DNA from: Glycomyces sp. TRM65418
Lineage (GTDB): Bacteria > Actinomycetota > Actinomycetes > Mycobacteriales > Micromonosporaceae
Assembly (NCBI RefSeq): GCF_019710475.1
Contig: NZ_JAJFAX010000003.1
Coordinates: 372,001 to 436,000, forward strand
Direction of reading: 5' to 3'
Length of the DNA: 64,000 bases
The notes below the pieces were generated by a model. The model had not been told where the DNA came from and ran no database searches. It saw only the letters and a program-made list of their open reading frames with translations. The stretch's first letter is position 1. Each line of letters begins with the position of its first letter. The position numbers and the translations under genes are program-made. This document shows, piece by piece, positions 14,960 to 23,536 of this stretch.

Positions 14960-16444
14960 CTAGTGGGCGGGGACGGCGCCGGGCGCCGGGTTCTCCGGCT
15001 TCCTGACCAGGAAGGCGGCGACGACGGCTACGAGGGCCATGCCGGTGCCCCACAGGAAGGCGCTGTGGACGCCGTCCGCCTGGGCGACCAGGTCGGACGC
15101 GCCGGCCTTGGCGCTGGCCGCGGCGCCGGTGGTCATGAGCGTGATGAACACCGCGGTGCCCACCGCGCCGGCGACCTGCTGGAGCGTGCTCATGATGGCG
15201 CTGCCGTGCGAGTACAGCTCCATGCGCAGCGAACCGAGCGAGGAGGTCATGAGCGGAGTCATGAGGCTGCTCAGGCCGAGGCTCAGCAGCACGTGGATGA
15301 CCACGACGAACCCGGTCGCGCTGTTCTGGTCGAGCAGGGTCATGAGCCCGAGCGCGCTCGCGAGGACGATCGAGCCGGGGATGACCAGCGGCCGGGGGCC
15401 GAAGCGGTCGTAGAGGCGGCCGATGAACGGGCCGGACAGGCCCATCGCGAGGCCGCCGGGCAGGACCACCAGGCCGGTCTCCAGGGTGGTCAGGCCCAGG
15501 ACGTTCTGGAGGTAGATCGGCAGCAGGATGAGCGAGCCGAAGAGGGTCGCCATCGAGATCAGCAGCATGATGATGCCGACGGTGAACGAGCGGCTCAGGA
15601 ACGGCCGCAGGTCCATCAGGGCCGCGTCGTCGCGCTGGAGCCGGAGCTGGCGGAAGACGAACAGGGCCAGGGAGGCGGCCCCGGCCGCGATCGCCGCGTA
15701 CGGCGGGACCGGGGTGTGGTTCCCCGCGGCCGATTCGCCGAGGCTGCTGAGGCCGTAGATGAGGCCGCCGAAGGCCACCGCGGACAGGAGCGCCGAGAGC
15801 AGGTCGAGCCTGACCTTGCGCGGCTCGGTGAGGTTCTTGATGAGGACCGCGCCGAGGACGAGGGCGAGCACGGCGATCGGGAGCACGGCGAGGAACATCC
15901 AGCGCCAGGAGGCCTGGGACAGGATGAACCCGGAGAAGGTCGGGCCGATCGCGGGGGCCACGGCGATCACGACGGTGATGAAGCCCATGGTGCGTCCGCG
16001 GCGGTCGGCCGGGACGAACGTCATCACCGTGGTCATGAGCAGCGGCAGCATGACGGCGGTGCCGCTGGCCTGGATCACCCGGGCCACGACGAGGACGGGG
16101 AAGACCGTGGCCGCGGCGGCGAGCAGCGTACCGGCGGTGAACAGCCCGATCGCGGCGATGAACACCGCGCGGGTGGTGAAGCGCTGGAGGATGAGCCCGG
16201 TCATGGGGATCACGACGGCCATGGTGAGCATGAAGCCGGTGGTCAGCCACTGCACGGTGGCGGCGGTGATCTGGAACTGGTCCATGAGGCGCGGCAGGGC
16301 CACGCCCATGACGGTCTCGTTGAGGATCATGACGAACGTGGCCACGAGGAGCACGCCGAGCACGAGTTTGATCTGACGCGCACTTGGTTCGGGAGGCGCT
16401 GCGGCGGCCTCGGGAGTCTCAGCCGGTCGCTGGTCAACGGTCAT
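14960..16444 (-). CDS. MFS multidrug efflux transporter (DHA2/EmrB-like)
   Basis: 494 residues with about 14 membrane helices. Motifs of the DHA2 drug:H+ antiporter group are present: LNETVMGVALPRLMDQF in helix 1, QWLTTGFMLTMAV in helix 2, and the helix 5 motif C-like region AIGPTFSGFILSQASWRWMF. The central loop (EPRKVRLDLLSALLSA) and late motif LYDRFGPRPLV are also typical. The polar N-terminus of some 25 residues is cytoplasmic. A TetR-family gene is divergent 142 bp away and probably represses it. The likely role is export of toxic or self-made amphipathic compounds. Confidence 0.88.
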   Translation of the reverse strand: MTVDQRPAETPEAAAAPPEPSARQIKLVLGVLLVATFVMILNETVMGVALPRLMDQFQITAATVQWLTTGFMLTMAVVIPMTGLILQRFTTRAVFIAAIGLFTAGTLLAAAATVFPVLVVARVIQASGTAVMLPLLMTTVMTFVPADRRGRTMGFITVVIAVAPAIGPTFSGFILSQASWRWMFLAVLPIAVLALVLGAVLIKNLTEPRKVRLDLLSALLSAVAFGGLIYGLSSLGESAAGNHTPVPPYAAIAAGAASLALFVFRQLRLQRDDAALMDLRPFLSRSFTVGIIMLLISMATLFGSLILLPIYLQNVLGLTTLETGLVVLPGGLAMGLSGPFIGRLYDRFGPRPLVIPGSIVLASALGLMTLLDQNSATGFVVVIHVLLSLGLSSLMTPLMTSSLGSLRMELYSHGSAIMSTLQQVAGAVGTAVFITLMTTGAAASAKAGASDLVAQADGVHSAFLWGTGMALVAVVAAFLVRKPENPAPGAVPAH

Positions 16445-16547
16445 GGGGGATGGTTCCTTCGGTGGTGTTCCTGGCCGGTGCGGGTGGGCCCGATTCGACG
16501 CCCGCCGGGGTGTCGGCGGGTGAGGGGGCGCGGCGCGCCGGATGTGT

Positions 16548-16570
16548 CAGTGACTGTCAATCATTGCAGT
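16548..16570. promoter_or_regulatory. Putative TetR operator between exporter and regulator
   Basis: The short region between divergent start codons holds CAGTGACTG (16548-16556) and CAGT again at 16567-16570. This gives ACTG and CAGT half-sites spaced by 10 bp. A local AT-rich patch here sits 17 bp before the TetR start. Inverted half-sites at such a spot are typical of a TetR operator, but the arms are short. Confidence 0.4.
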
Positions 16571-16586
16571 TGCTACCATCCGGGTT

Positions 16587-17186
16587 ATGGCCGGTGCTGG
16601 GAGTCTGCGAGAAGTATCACGTCGTGCCGTGCAGTCGAGGATCGCACGGGCCGCCGAGGAGCTGTTCATCGCAAAGGGGTTCGAGGAGACGACGGTCGAC
16701 GAGATCGCCGCGGCGGTCGGCATGTCGCAGCGCAGTTTCTTCCGGTACTTCGCCTCCAAGGACGAAGTGGTGCTCGACAACCTGGAGCGCCTGGGCGAGG
16801 AGCTGGCCGAGACGCTGGAGGCCCGGCCGGCCGAGGAGCCCGAGTGGGACTCGCTGCGGCGGTCGTTCGACCCGGTCGTGGAGCGCCTCCTCGACCCGGC
16901 GATGCGCGAGCACGACAAGGCGCTCCATCGCATCGTCGACACCAGTCCCCGCCTGTTCGCGGCCTATCTGGGCCGGCTCGACCGGCTCCAGCGCTCGCTC
17001 GCCGAGCACCTGGTGGCCCGCGCCGCCGGCTCGGGGCGCGAGCCGGACGAGCTGGTGCTGCGCGCCATGGTGGGCTGCGCGTTCGCATGCCTGCACGCGG
17101 CCATGCTCCAGTCGGCGGCCGAGCCGGAGGACTTCGGCCGGAGCCTGGACCGGGCCATGGCGGCCCTGCGTCCCGCCCAGGTCTGA
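16587..17186 (+). CDS. TetR/AcrR family regulator
   Basis: 199 residues. The N-terminal helix-turn-helix has the TetR signature: RIARAAEELFIAKGFEETTVDEIAAAVGMSQRSFFRYFASKDEVV at about residues 16-60. The rest is a helical ligand-binding and dimer domain ending near the stop. TetR proteins repress until a ligand binds. Its divergent position to the DHA2 exporter makes that exporter its likely target, together with self-regulation. The RSFFRYF recognition helix is of the kind seen in regulators of actinobacterial drug pumps. The ligand is unknown. Confidence 0.88.
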   Translation: MAGAGSLREVSRRAVQSRIARAAEELFIAKGFEETTVDEIAAAVGMSQRSFFRYFASKDEVVLDNLERLGEELAETLEARPAEEPEWDSLRRSFDPVVERLLDPAMREHDKALHRIVDTSPRLFAAYLGRLDRLQRSLAEHLVARAAGSGREPDELVLRAMVGCAFACLHAAMLQSAAEPEDFGRSLDRAMAALRPAQV

Positions 17187-17542
17187 GCCCACGGCCCCGC
17201 CTCCGGCGGTGGCGCCGGTGGACGACGGCCGACCCCTCGCCGCGGGCGAGCGCCGGCGGTCGACGGGGACCGCGGGGACGAACGCGAGCGCCGCCCGCTC
17301 GGGACCGGTGGGCCCGCGGCCATCGCCCCCGAGCGGACCGGACAGTGGTGGTGACCGCCGGCACAACCGCTCCCCCTGGCGGGGTCCGCCGTTTCGGACG
17401 AGACGGTACGGCTGCGCCGCAACGGGTTCAATGCGGGCGGTCGCGATGTCGAAATGGTTTGTCGAACGCTCGTCGCCGGAGGCAAGCTGGTGCGTGGCCC
17501 GCCTCGGCAGCGGACCGTCCCGCCGAACGCGATTGGACCACC
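17187..17542. other. Intergenic region, 356 bp
   Basis: It lies between the tandem TetR and MFS genes on the plus strand. The first 170 bp are very GC-rich. Around 17400-17520 the GC content drops slightly, and the promoter of the MFS gene is probably there, though I cannot assign boxes. No gene is seen. Confidence 0.4.
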
Positions 17543-18772
17543 GTGACCCGTCCTGCCCTGCGCGCCGCCGCGCCCGCCCGCACCGACCCCGTGCTCCTCC
17601 GCTGGCGCAACGCCGTGTTCGCCGTCTTCGCCCTCTCCGGGTTCCTGTTCGCCAACTGGGCCGCGCGGGTCCCGAACATCCGCGACATCCTCGGGGCCAC
17701 CACGCAGGAGATGGGCGTGCTCATCCTGGGCCTCGCGGTCGGCGCGATGCTCGGGCTCGTCGCCTCCAGCCACGTCATCGCCCACCTGGGCGCGACCGCC
17801 GCGATCCGCTGGTTCCTGGCCACGACCGCGGTCGGCCTCATCGCCGCGGGCCTCATCGCCGGAATCGCCCCGAACTACTGGGCGCTGTTCGCCGCGCTCA
17901 TGGTGCTCGGCGCGGGCAACGCGATCCTGGACGTGGCCATGAACCTCTCCGGCGCGGCCAACGAACGGCGCATCGGCAAGACCCTGATGCCGATGTTCCA
18001 CGCCGGGTTCAGCCTCGGGACCATGCTCGGCGCGGGCCTGAGCGCGCTCACCGAGCAGCTCGGCGTCTCCGCGGGGCTCCACCTGACCAGTGTGGGCGTC
18101 GTGGTCTTGGCCGTCGACCTGTACGTCGCCAAGCACCTCCAGCCGGCCGAGGAGCCGCGTGAGGCCGTCCCGGGCGAGCCCGCCGGATGGCGCACCCGCA
18201 TGGCCGCGTGGACGGACGTGCGGATCCTGCTCATCGGCCTGATCATCCTCGGCATGGGGTTCACCGAGGGCACCGCGAACGACTGGCTCGGCCTGGCCAT
18301 GGTCGACGGCTACGGCCTCAGCAACCCCGGCGGGGCGGCGGTGTTCGCCGTGTTCGTCACCGCGATGACCGCCGGGCGCGTCTTCGGCGGCGCGTTCCTC
18401 GACCGGTTCGGGCGCGTCCCGGTCCTGGCCGGGTCGGCCTTCCTGGCGTTCGCGGGTCTCCTGCTGGTGATCATCGGCCCGACCGCGCCGTTCGCGATCG
18501 CGGGCACCGTGCTGTGGGGGCTGGGGGCGTCGCTCGGCTTCCCGGTGGGCATGTCGGCCGCCGCCGACGACCCGGTGAAGGCCACCGCGAACGTCGCCGC
18601 GGTGGCCACCATCGGGTACTGCGCGTTCCTCATCGGGCCGCCGCTGATCGGCCTGCTGGGCGACGAGGTGGGGCTGCGCAACGCGTTCTACGTCGTGCTC
18701 GCCCTGGTGGCCGTGGCGCTGCTGTGCTCCCCTGCGGCGCGCCGTCCGAAGCAGGCCGTGACGGAGCCTTAA
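17543..18772 (+). CDS. MFS transporter (YbjJ-like)
   Basis: 409 residues, 12 predicted membrane helices. The start GTG 17543 precedes a polar N-terminus and helix 1 (FAVFALSGFLFANWAARVPNIRDILG). The AARVPNI and GMGFTEGTANDWLGL motifs occur in the YbjJ-like MFS subgroup, whose substrates are mostly unknown, with sugars or small organic molecules suspected. The mid loop is hydrophilic and the GRVFGGAFLDRFGR motif begins the second half. The ribosome site is weak. A hairpin terminator follows 8 bp after the stop, so it looks monocistronic. Confidence 0.82.
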   Translation: MTRPALRAAAPARTDPVLLRWRNAVFAVFALSGFLFANWAARVPNIRDILGATTQEMGVLILGLAVGAMLGLVASSHVIAHLGATAAIRWFLATTAVGLIAAGLIAGIAPNYWALFAALMVLGAGNAILDVAMNLSGAANERRIGKTLMPMFHAGFSLGTMLGAGLSALTEQLGVSAGLHLTSVGVVVLAVDLYVAKHLQPAEEPREAVPGEPAGWRTRMAAWTDVRILLIGLIILGMGFTEGTANDWLGLAMVDGYGLSNPGGAAVFAVFVTAMTAGRVFGGAFLDRFGRVPVLAGSAFLAFAGLLLVIIGPTAPFAIAGTVLWGLGASLGFPVGMSAAADDPVKATANVAAVATIGYCAFLIGPPLIGLLGDEVGLRNAFYVVLALVAVALLCSPAARRPKQAVTEP

Positions 18773-18779
18773 GGTGGGG

Positions 18780-18817
18780 GCGGCCCGGCGCGGGCGGTGG
18801 GGTCCGCGCCGGGCCGC
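18780..18817 (+). terminator. Bidirectional hairpin between MFS and GH43 genes
   Basis: A perfect 14-bp stem (18780-18793 with 18804-18817) and 10-nt loop, between convergent stops. Confidence 0.75.
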
Positions 18818-18825
18818 GTCGGGGG

Positions 18826-20271
18826 TCAGGTGGTGACGCGGAACGTCGCGTCGGCCCGTTCCTGGCCGGTGGACACGGGGTCCAGGCGCAGCTGGTACCC
18901 GTAGTGGCGGAGGTGCCGGCTCGGGAAGTTGTACGAGGTGAACGAGCTCCACGACGAGTCGGCCAGACCTGCGACGCGGTTGAAGGTGGCATCGGCGGCG
19001 AACTGCGAGGAGGTCTCGCGGGGCGCGAGGACGAAGTCGTAGTTCACGTGGCGCAGGAAGTGGCCCGGGAAGTTCACCGATTCGAAGGAGACGGCGCTCG
19101 ACGAGGCCAGGCCGGGGACGAGCCGGAACTGCGAGTCCACCGCGGGGCTCACGTTCGGGTCGATGCGCACGTCGAAGTTCGAGTGGCGCACGTAGCGGTC
19201 CTGGAAGTTGTAGGACTGCAGCCGGTTGAACACCGGGCTGCGGTACCGGTTCAGGACCCGGGTCTCCTCGGCGGCGGTCAGGTTGAGGACGAAGCCGTGG
19301 CGTTTGCGGTTGGCGCCGACGTTGTAGCCGGAGACGGTGCGGTAACTGGACACGCTCGCGGGGTCGGCGGTGAGGACGGGCATGTAGCCGCGGCCCGTGG
19401 CGTACTGGTCGAGCCACAGCGCCCATTCGCCGCGGTCGTTGAACTTCGCCCACATGGGGCCTTCGACGCCGGTGCCGACGAGGTTCGCGAGGTCGCCGAG
19501 CCGGGTCCAGGAGCCGGTGAGCGAGTCGGCCCCCTCGATGACGATCTGGTGCTCCTTGGAGGCCCGGTAGTAGCGGTAGCCGCCGGCCCCGCCCGCGACC
19601 TCGATGATCTGGGTGTCGATGAGGCCCTGGGCGCCGGGCCGGTCGATGTAGACCTGCGGGGTGGTGATGGAGCGGAAGTCGCCGGTGCGGGCGTACCAGA
19701 TGCGGTGCTTCTTGACGCCGCCCAGGGTCGAGTTGGTGGCCCAGTAGAGCAGGTAGTCGCCGGCCGCGGCGTCCCAGATGGCCTCGGGCGCCCAGGCGTC
19801 GCCCGCGTCGCCGATGGACCCGGCGACGTTGAGCAGCCAGGGGACGGACCAGTTGACGAGGTCGGTGGACTCCCAGACGACGAGGGAGCGGCTGCCGTTG
19901 TCGGCGGCGTCGCTCCAGGACGTGCCCGATCCGATGTGGAGGTCGGTGGCGACGATCCAGTAGCGGTTCCCGGCGGGGCTGCGGACGATGATCGGGTCGC
20001 GGACGCCCTTGGTGCCCAGGGGCGTGCGCAGGACGATCTGGCCGCGGTTGAGGTCGGTCCAGTTCAGGCCGTCGTCGGAGTGGGCCAGGTAGATCTGCTC
20101 GCCGCCGGATCCTTCGCCGACGAAGTGGGCCATGAGGTAGCCGGTGTAGGCGGTCTGGGCGGACGCGGGCGACGCCGGGAGCAGCGCGGCGGCGGGCAGC
20201 GCCACCGCCCCGGCGAGGAGCCCGCGGCGGCTGAGCCGCGAGGGCGCCCGGCGGGAAGAGGGGTTCGACAT
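18826..20271 (-). CDS. Secreted GH43-type glycosidase with AbfB (CBM42) domain
   Basis: 481 residues. A twin-arginine signal (LSRRGLLAGAVALPAAALL, cut near ASAQT) marks Tat export. Residues about 35-320 look like a five-bladed GH43 beta-propeller: YLMAHFVGEG, SDDGLNWTDLN, VRDPIIV (catalytic-base Asp region), DAWAPEAIWD (conserved Asp), and an EGPMWAKF strand carrying the likely acid Glu. Residues about 335-481 are an AbfB fold, seen as three repeats ending SYNFQDRYVRHSN, VNFPGHFLRHVN and YNFPSRHLRHYG, which binds arabinofuranose side chains. It probably trims arabinose-containing plant polymers. The upstream GTG/ATG extension was rejected in favour of the signal peptide start. Confidence 0.8.
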   Translation of the reverse strand: MSNPSSRRAPSRLSRRGLLAGAVALPAAALLPASPASAQTAYTGYLMAHFVGEGSGGEQIYLAHSDDGLNWTDLNRGQIVLRTPLGTKGVRDPIIVRSPAGNRYWIVATDLHIGSGTSWSDAADNGSRSLVVWESTDLVNWSVPWLLNVAGSIGDAGDAWAPEAIWDAAAGDYLLYWATNSTLGGVKKHRIWYARTGDFRSITTPQVYIDRPGAQGLIDTQIIEVAGGAGGYRYYRASKEHQIVIEGADSLTGSWTRLGDLANLVGTGVEGPMWAKFNDRGEWALWLDQYATGRGYMPVLTADPASVSSYRTVSGYNVGANRKRHGFVLNLTAAEETRVLNRYRSPVFNRLQSYNFQDRYVRHSNFDVRIDPNVSPAVDSQFRLVPGLASSSAVSFESVNFPGHFLRHVNYDFVLAPRETSSQFAADATFNRVAGLADSSWSSFTSYNFPSRHLRHYGYQLRLDPVSTGQERADATFRVTT

Positions 20272-20293
20272 GGGCACTCCGAGGGATGAGGCT

Positions 20294-20359
20294 GCGAAAA
20301 CGATTGATGTGAAGGGTAACAATACACATCGAGGGAGTCAATATCTTCGATATTTATCG
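20294..20359 (-). promoter_or_regulatory. AT-rich promoter/operator region of the GH43 gene
   Basis: An AT-rich island directly upstream of the GH43 start. CGAAAACGATT (20294-20304) resembles half of a LacI-family site (TGAAANCGNTTTCA). CGATATTTATCG (20348-20359) is an inverted repeat with 5-bp arms. Sugar-responsive repression is plausible; no regulator gene is adjacent, so it would be controlled from elsewhere. Confidence 0.35.
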
Positions 20360-20446
20360 GCAACGGCCGGTAAGCGGCGCCCCAGGAGCGCGGCGGGCAC
20401 GTCCGCGCCGCCGTGCGGGTCGGCCGTCGCGGTCGGGTCGCGACGG

Positions 20447-21094
20447 TCAGGCGGTCACCTGCCCGGTGGACCAGGCCCAGGCGGCGATCTCGACGCGATT
20501 GCGGACCCCGAGGCGGCGCTGCACGTTCGCCAGATGGTTCTTCACGGTGCCCGCGCTGATGAACAGCTCCGCGGCGATCTCGAGGTTCGTGCGGCCGCGG
20601 GCGACCAGGCGCACGACGTCGAGTTCGCGTTCGCTCAAGGGCTCGCCGCTCGCCGTGGGGGGCCGCGGCGGGATCATGCGGCGCAGCAGCTTCACGGTGA
20701 TCTGCGGACTGATGAGGGTCTCACCGGAGACGGCGGCCCGGATCGCCTCGATCACGAGGGTCGGGCCCGAGCGCTTGAGGAGGTAGCCGCACGCGCCGTC
20801 GCGCAGGGCGGTGTAGACGTACTCGTCGAGGTCGAAGGTGGTCACCACGACCACGTTGATCGGATCGGGCACGTCCGGTCCGGCGAGGCGGCGGGTGAGT
20901 TCGAGGCCGTCCATGACGGGCATCCGGATGTCGGCGAGCACCACGTCGGGGCGCAGGAGCTCGGCCTGCGCGAGCGCGCCGCGCCCGTCGGCGGCCTCGG
21001 CGACCACGCGCATGTCGGGCTGGGAGTCGATCACCATGCGGAAGGCCTCGCGGATGCCCTCCTGGTCGTCGGCGATGAGCACGCGGATCGTCAT
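20447..21094 (-). CDS. NarL/LuxR-family response regulator
   Basis: 215 residues. The receiver domain has acidic residues Asp9-Asp10, phospho-acceptor Asp55 (VVLADIRMPVMDG), Thr85-Thr86 and Lys107 (YLLKRSG). The C-terminal LuxR helix-turn-helix covers about 150-215 (LSERELDVVRLVARGRTNLEIA, ISAGTVKNHLANV). Its ATG overlaps the stop of the sensor kinase gene (ATGA), so the pair is one two-component system. The target may be the adjacent divergent membrane protein, but that is inference from position only. Confidence 0.93.
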   Translation of the reverse strand: MTIRVLIADDQEGIREAFRMVIDSQPDMRVVAEAADGRGALAQAELLRPDVVLADIRMPVMDGLELTRRLAGPDVPDPINVVVVTTFDLDEYVYTALRDGACGYLLKRSGPTLVIEAIRAAVSGETLISPQITVKLLRRMIPPRPPTASGEPLSERELDVVRLVARGRTNLEIAAELFISAGTVKNHLANVQRRLGVRNRVEIAAWAWSTGQVTA

Positions 21095-22248
21095 GGCGCG
21101 GTGTCCTCGTCTTGGAGGGGGAGGCGGAGTTCGAGACGCCAGCCGGGTCCGTGGGGGCCGGCTTCGAGGCGGCCGCCGAGGCTTTCGGCGCGTTCGGCCA
21201 TCCCGGCGAGGCCCAGGCCCGAGGAGGCGCGCGAGGCGGGCTTGGGGCTGCCGCGGCCGTCGTCCTCGACGGCGAGCCGGAGGTCGCCGTCCTCTTCGGA
21301 CAGCGTGATCGCGACCTCGGCGGCGGGGGCGTGGCGGCGGACGTTCGTGAGCGCCTCGGTCACCGCGCGGTGGACGACCGCCCCGGCCTCGCGCGGCACG
21401 GGCGCGGTGAGCCGCCGGTCGAGCACGGCCCGCGGCCGGCCGGACCGGTTGAACCGCTCGACCAGCGCTTCGAGGTCGTCGACCCCGGCCACGGGGGCCC
21501 GGGCCGCCTCGCCCGGGTCGTGCAGGAGCGCGAGGGTCCGGTCCATCGAACCGAGGGCGCGGACGCCGGCGGTCTCGATGCGCTCCAGCAGCTTCGCGAG
21601 GTCGGGCCGGTCGGCGGCGAAGACCAGGCGGCCCGCCTGGGCCTGCGCGACGATCTCGCTGATGTCGTGGGCGACGAAGTCGTGCAGGTCCCCCGCGAGG
21701 TCCAGGCGCTGTTCGCGCCGGGCCTCGGCGACGGCGCGGCGGCGTCCGGCCGCCAGCCATCGCAGGTAGAGCGCGACCGCCGCCGCGCCCGCGGCGGGGA
21801 TCAGCCAGATCGGCGCGCCCATCAGCAGCACCGTGCGATCGTCTTCGAGATCGAAGCGGTACAGGATCAGGGGCGTCGCGACGGCCGGCGCCGCCGCGGC
21901 GGCCATCACGGCGACGCGAGGCGCCCACAGGACCGACAAGTACACCGAGGCCGTCAACGCGATCGCCTCGATGACCGTCCACATCGAAGTGTCCACGTCC
22001 TCCGGGACGCCTCCCGCGACGACGACGCGAGCCAGGGCCGTTCCCGCCATGGAGGCGACTCCCGCGGCCAGCGCCGCGGCCGGGACGAAGCGGCGAGCAC
22101 GGGGCCCGGCCGCCAGCAGCGCCATGACCGCGAGGCCGCACGTGAGCCCGCCGACCAGGTGGACCGCCGGTTCCGGTGGCCGCCACACGGCGCCGGACAG
22201 CAGCCCGAGCACGCCGACGACGGCCAGCGGAACGCGCACTCGGAGCAT
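21091..22248 (-). CDS. Sensor histidine kinase (HisKA_3 family)
   Basis: 385 residues. Residues 1-165 contain about six membrane helices with short loops and no large extracellular domain, so it may sense membrane or intramembrane cues. The HisKA_3 box LAGDLHDFVAHDISEIV places the phosphorylated histidine at His189. The ATPase domain has the N box (TNVRRHA, Asn302), DDGRG at 329-333 and GLGLAGM at 344-350. ATG 22248 was preferred because upstream codons look non-coding. It phosphorylates the response regulator encoded next to it. Confidence 0.88.
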   Translation of the reverse strand: MLRVRVPLAVVGVLGLLSGAVWRPPEPAVHLVGGLTCGLAVMALLAAGPRARRFVPAAALAAGVASMAGTALARVVVAGGVPEDVDTSMWTVIEAIALTASVYLSVLWAPRVAVMAAAAAPAVATPLILYRFDLEDDRTVLLMGAPIWLIPAAGAAAVALYLRWLAAGRRRAVAEARREQRLDLAGDLHDFVAHDISEIVAQAQAGRLVFAADRPDLAKLLERIETAGVRALGSMDRTLALLHDPGEAARAPVAGVDDLEALVERFNRSGRPRAVLDRRLTAPVPREAGAVVHRAVTEALTNVRRHAPAAEVAITLSEEDGDLRLAVEDDGRGSPKPASRASSGLGLAGMAERAESLGGRLEAGPHGPGWRLELRLPLQDEDTAP

Positions 22249-22376
22249 GGACGCAAGCCTAAGGGCGCGGCGGCCGACCACCGATAGGCCATTCGGCACA
22301 TCGACGCCGCCCGGCGCGGCCGGAAGGGCCCGTTCGGCATATACGCACCGGAGGCGGGCCGTTCCAGGATTGGCCC

Positions 22377-23489
22377 ATGACCGACGAACTCGCGATCGAC
22401 ATCGCAACCGCATCGCCGCGACGGCGGCACTGGCACGACTGGATCGGCTACGCCGCCGCCGCATGGTCCCTCGCCTACGGCGCGCTCGGCCTGTACTGGG
22501 CGCTCGGCGGCGCGGGCTTCCCGTTCGGCGTCGGCGACGAAGAGCTCATGAGCGAACCCGAATACGCGTTCAAGGCCTCGTTCCTGGGACTCGCGACCCC
22601 CGAGACCGCCGGACCGATCATCGCCGCCCTCGGCGCCCTCGGGGCGGCGGCGGGCGTGCTCATGGCCCGCGGCTACCGGGCCGGGGCGGCCCCGTGGCTG
22701 CTGCCGGCCTTCGCGTGGACGACGGCGGTCGGACTCACCGTGGTCGTCCAGGACTACCGCCCGCTCGTCGTCATCGCCTACACGCCGATCCTGCTCGTCT
22801 CCAAGACGTTCTTCGGATGGCCCGAAGGCGCCGGATGGGCGGACCTGTACCAGCCCGAACGGGTCAACCTCCTGGTGCTGCTGCTCGCCGGGGCCGCCTG
22901 GGCGCTGACGGCGGTCGCCTACCGCCGCAGGATCGGCGACGCCTGCGGGCGCTGCGGCCGCACCGACGATGCACGGCCGTCCAGGCTCCAGCGCTGGGCC
23001 CGGCCCGCCGCGTGGACCGCCTTCGCCGTCCCGCTCGTCTACTGCGTCACCCGCTGGGCCTGGGCGCTCGGCTTCAGCCTCGGCATCGACCCCGAGTTCT
23101 TCCGCCAGGGCCAGGAGAACGGCCTGTGGCTGGCCGGGGCCGCGCTGGCGACCATGGGCGGGATCGGCGCGGTGCTCACGCTCGGGTTGATCCAGCGGTG
23201 GGGCGAGGTGTTCCCGCGGTGGATGATCGGCCTGCGCGGCAAGCGGGTCCCGCCGATGCTCGCGGTCGTGCCCGCGACGCTGGCGGCGGTCCTGGTGACC
23301 TCGGCCGGCGGCATGTACCTGCGCGTGGTCGCCGCCGACGGCGTCACGGCGAGCACGTGGCCCCTCTCGCTGCCGGAGACCCTGTGGGGGGTGTGGGGCG
23401 CGGCCCTGTTCATCGCGGCGATGGCCTACCACCAGCGGCGGCGCGAGACCTGCGGCGACTGCGGCGGGGGCGCCGCGCCCGCGGCATGA
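22377..23489 (+). CDS. Polytopic membrane protein with two Cys-pair motifs
   Basis: 370 residues, 8 or so hydrophobic helices. A cytoplasmic-type N-terminus ends with WHDWIGYAAAAWSLAYGALGLYWALGG, a start I have seen in unassigned actinobacterial membrane proteins. Two CxxC pairs, CGRC near residue 190 and CGDC near the end, could bind metal or form disulphides. It is divergent from the two-component genes with a 128-bp gap, so it may be their target. A strong hairpin follows. No transport family is recognised with confidence. Confidence 0.65.
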   Translation: MTDELAIDIATASPRRRHWHDWIGYAAAAWSLAYGALGLYWALGGAGFPFGVGDEELMSEPEYAFKASFLGLATPETAGPIIAALGALGAAAGVLMARGYRAGAAPWLLPAFAWTTAVGLTVVVQDYRPLVVIAYTPILLVSKTFFGWPEGAGWADLYQPERVNLLVLLLAGAAWALTAVAYRRRIGDACGRCGRTDDARPSRLQRWARPAAWTAFAVPLVYCVTRWAWALGFSLGIDPEFFRQGQENGLWLAGAALATMGGIGAVLTLGLIQRWGEVFPRWMIGLRGKRVPPMLAVVPATLAAVLVTSAGGMYLRVVAADGVTASTWPLSLPETLWGVWGAALFIAAMAYHQRRRETCGDCGGGAAPAA

Positions 23490-23498
23490 CCGCGAGGC

Positions 23499-23529
23499 GG
23501 GCCCGAAGCGCCGCCGGCGCTTCGGGCCC
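23499..23529 (+). terminator. Bidirectional hairpin terminator before fumC
   Basis: A perfect 13-bp stem (23499-23511 with 23517-23529), 5-nt loop, between convergent genes. Confidence 0.8.
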
Positions 23530-23536
23530 GGTGCGC

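Noticed and set aside
12551-18772. A 2073-codon open frame on the plus strand
   Set aside because: Only its last 409 codons (from GTG 17543) are a protein, the MFS transporter. The rest crosses dnaE2 and the opposite-strand exporter in shadow frames with Arg/Pro-rich nonsense.
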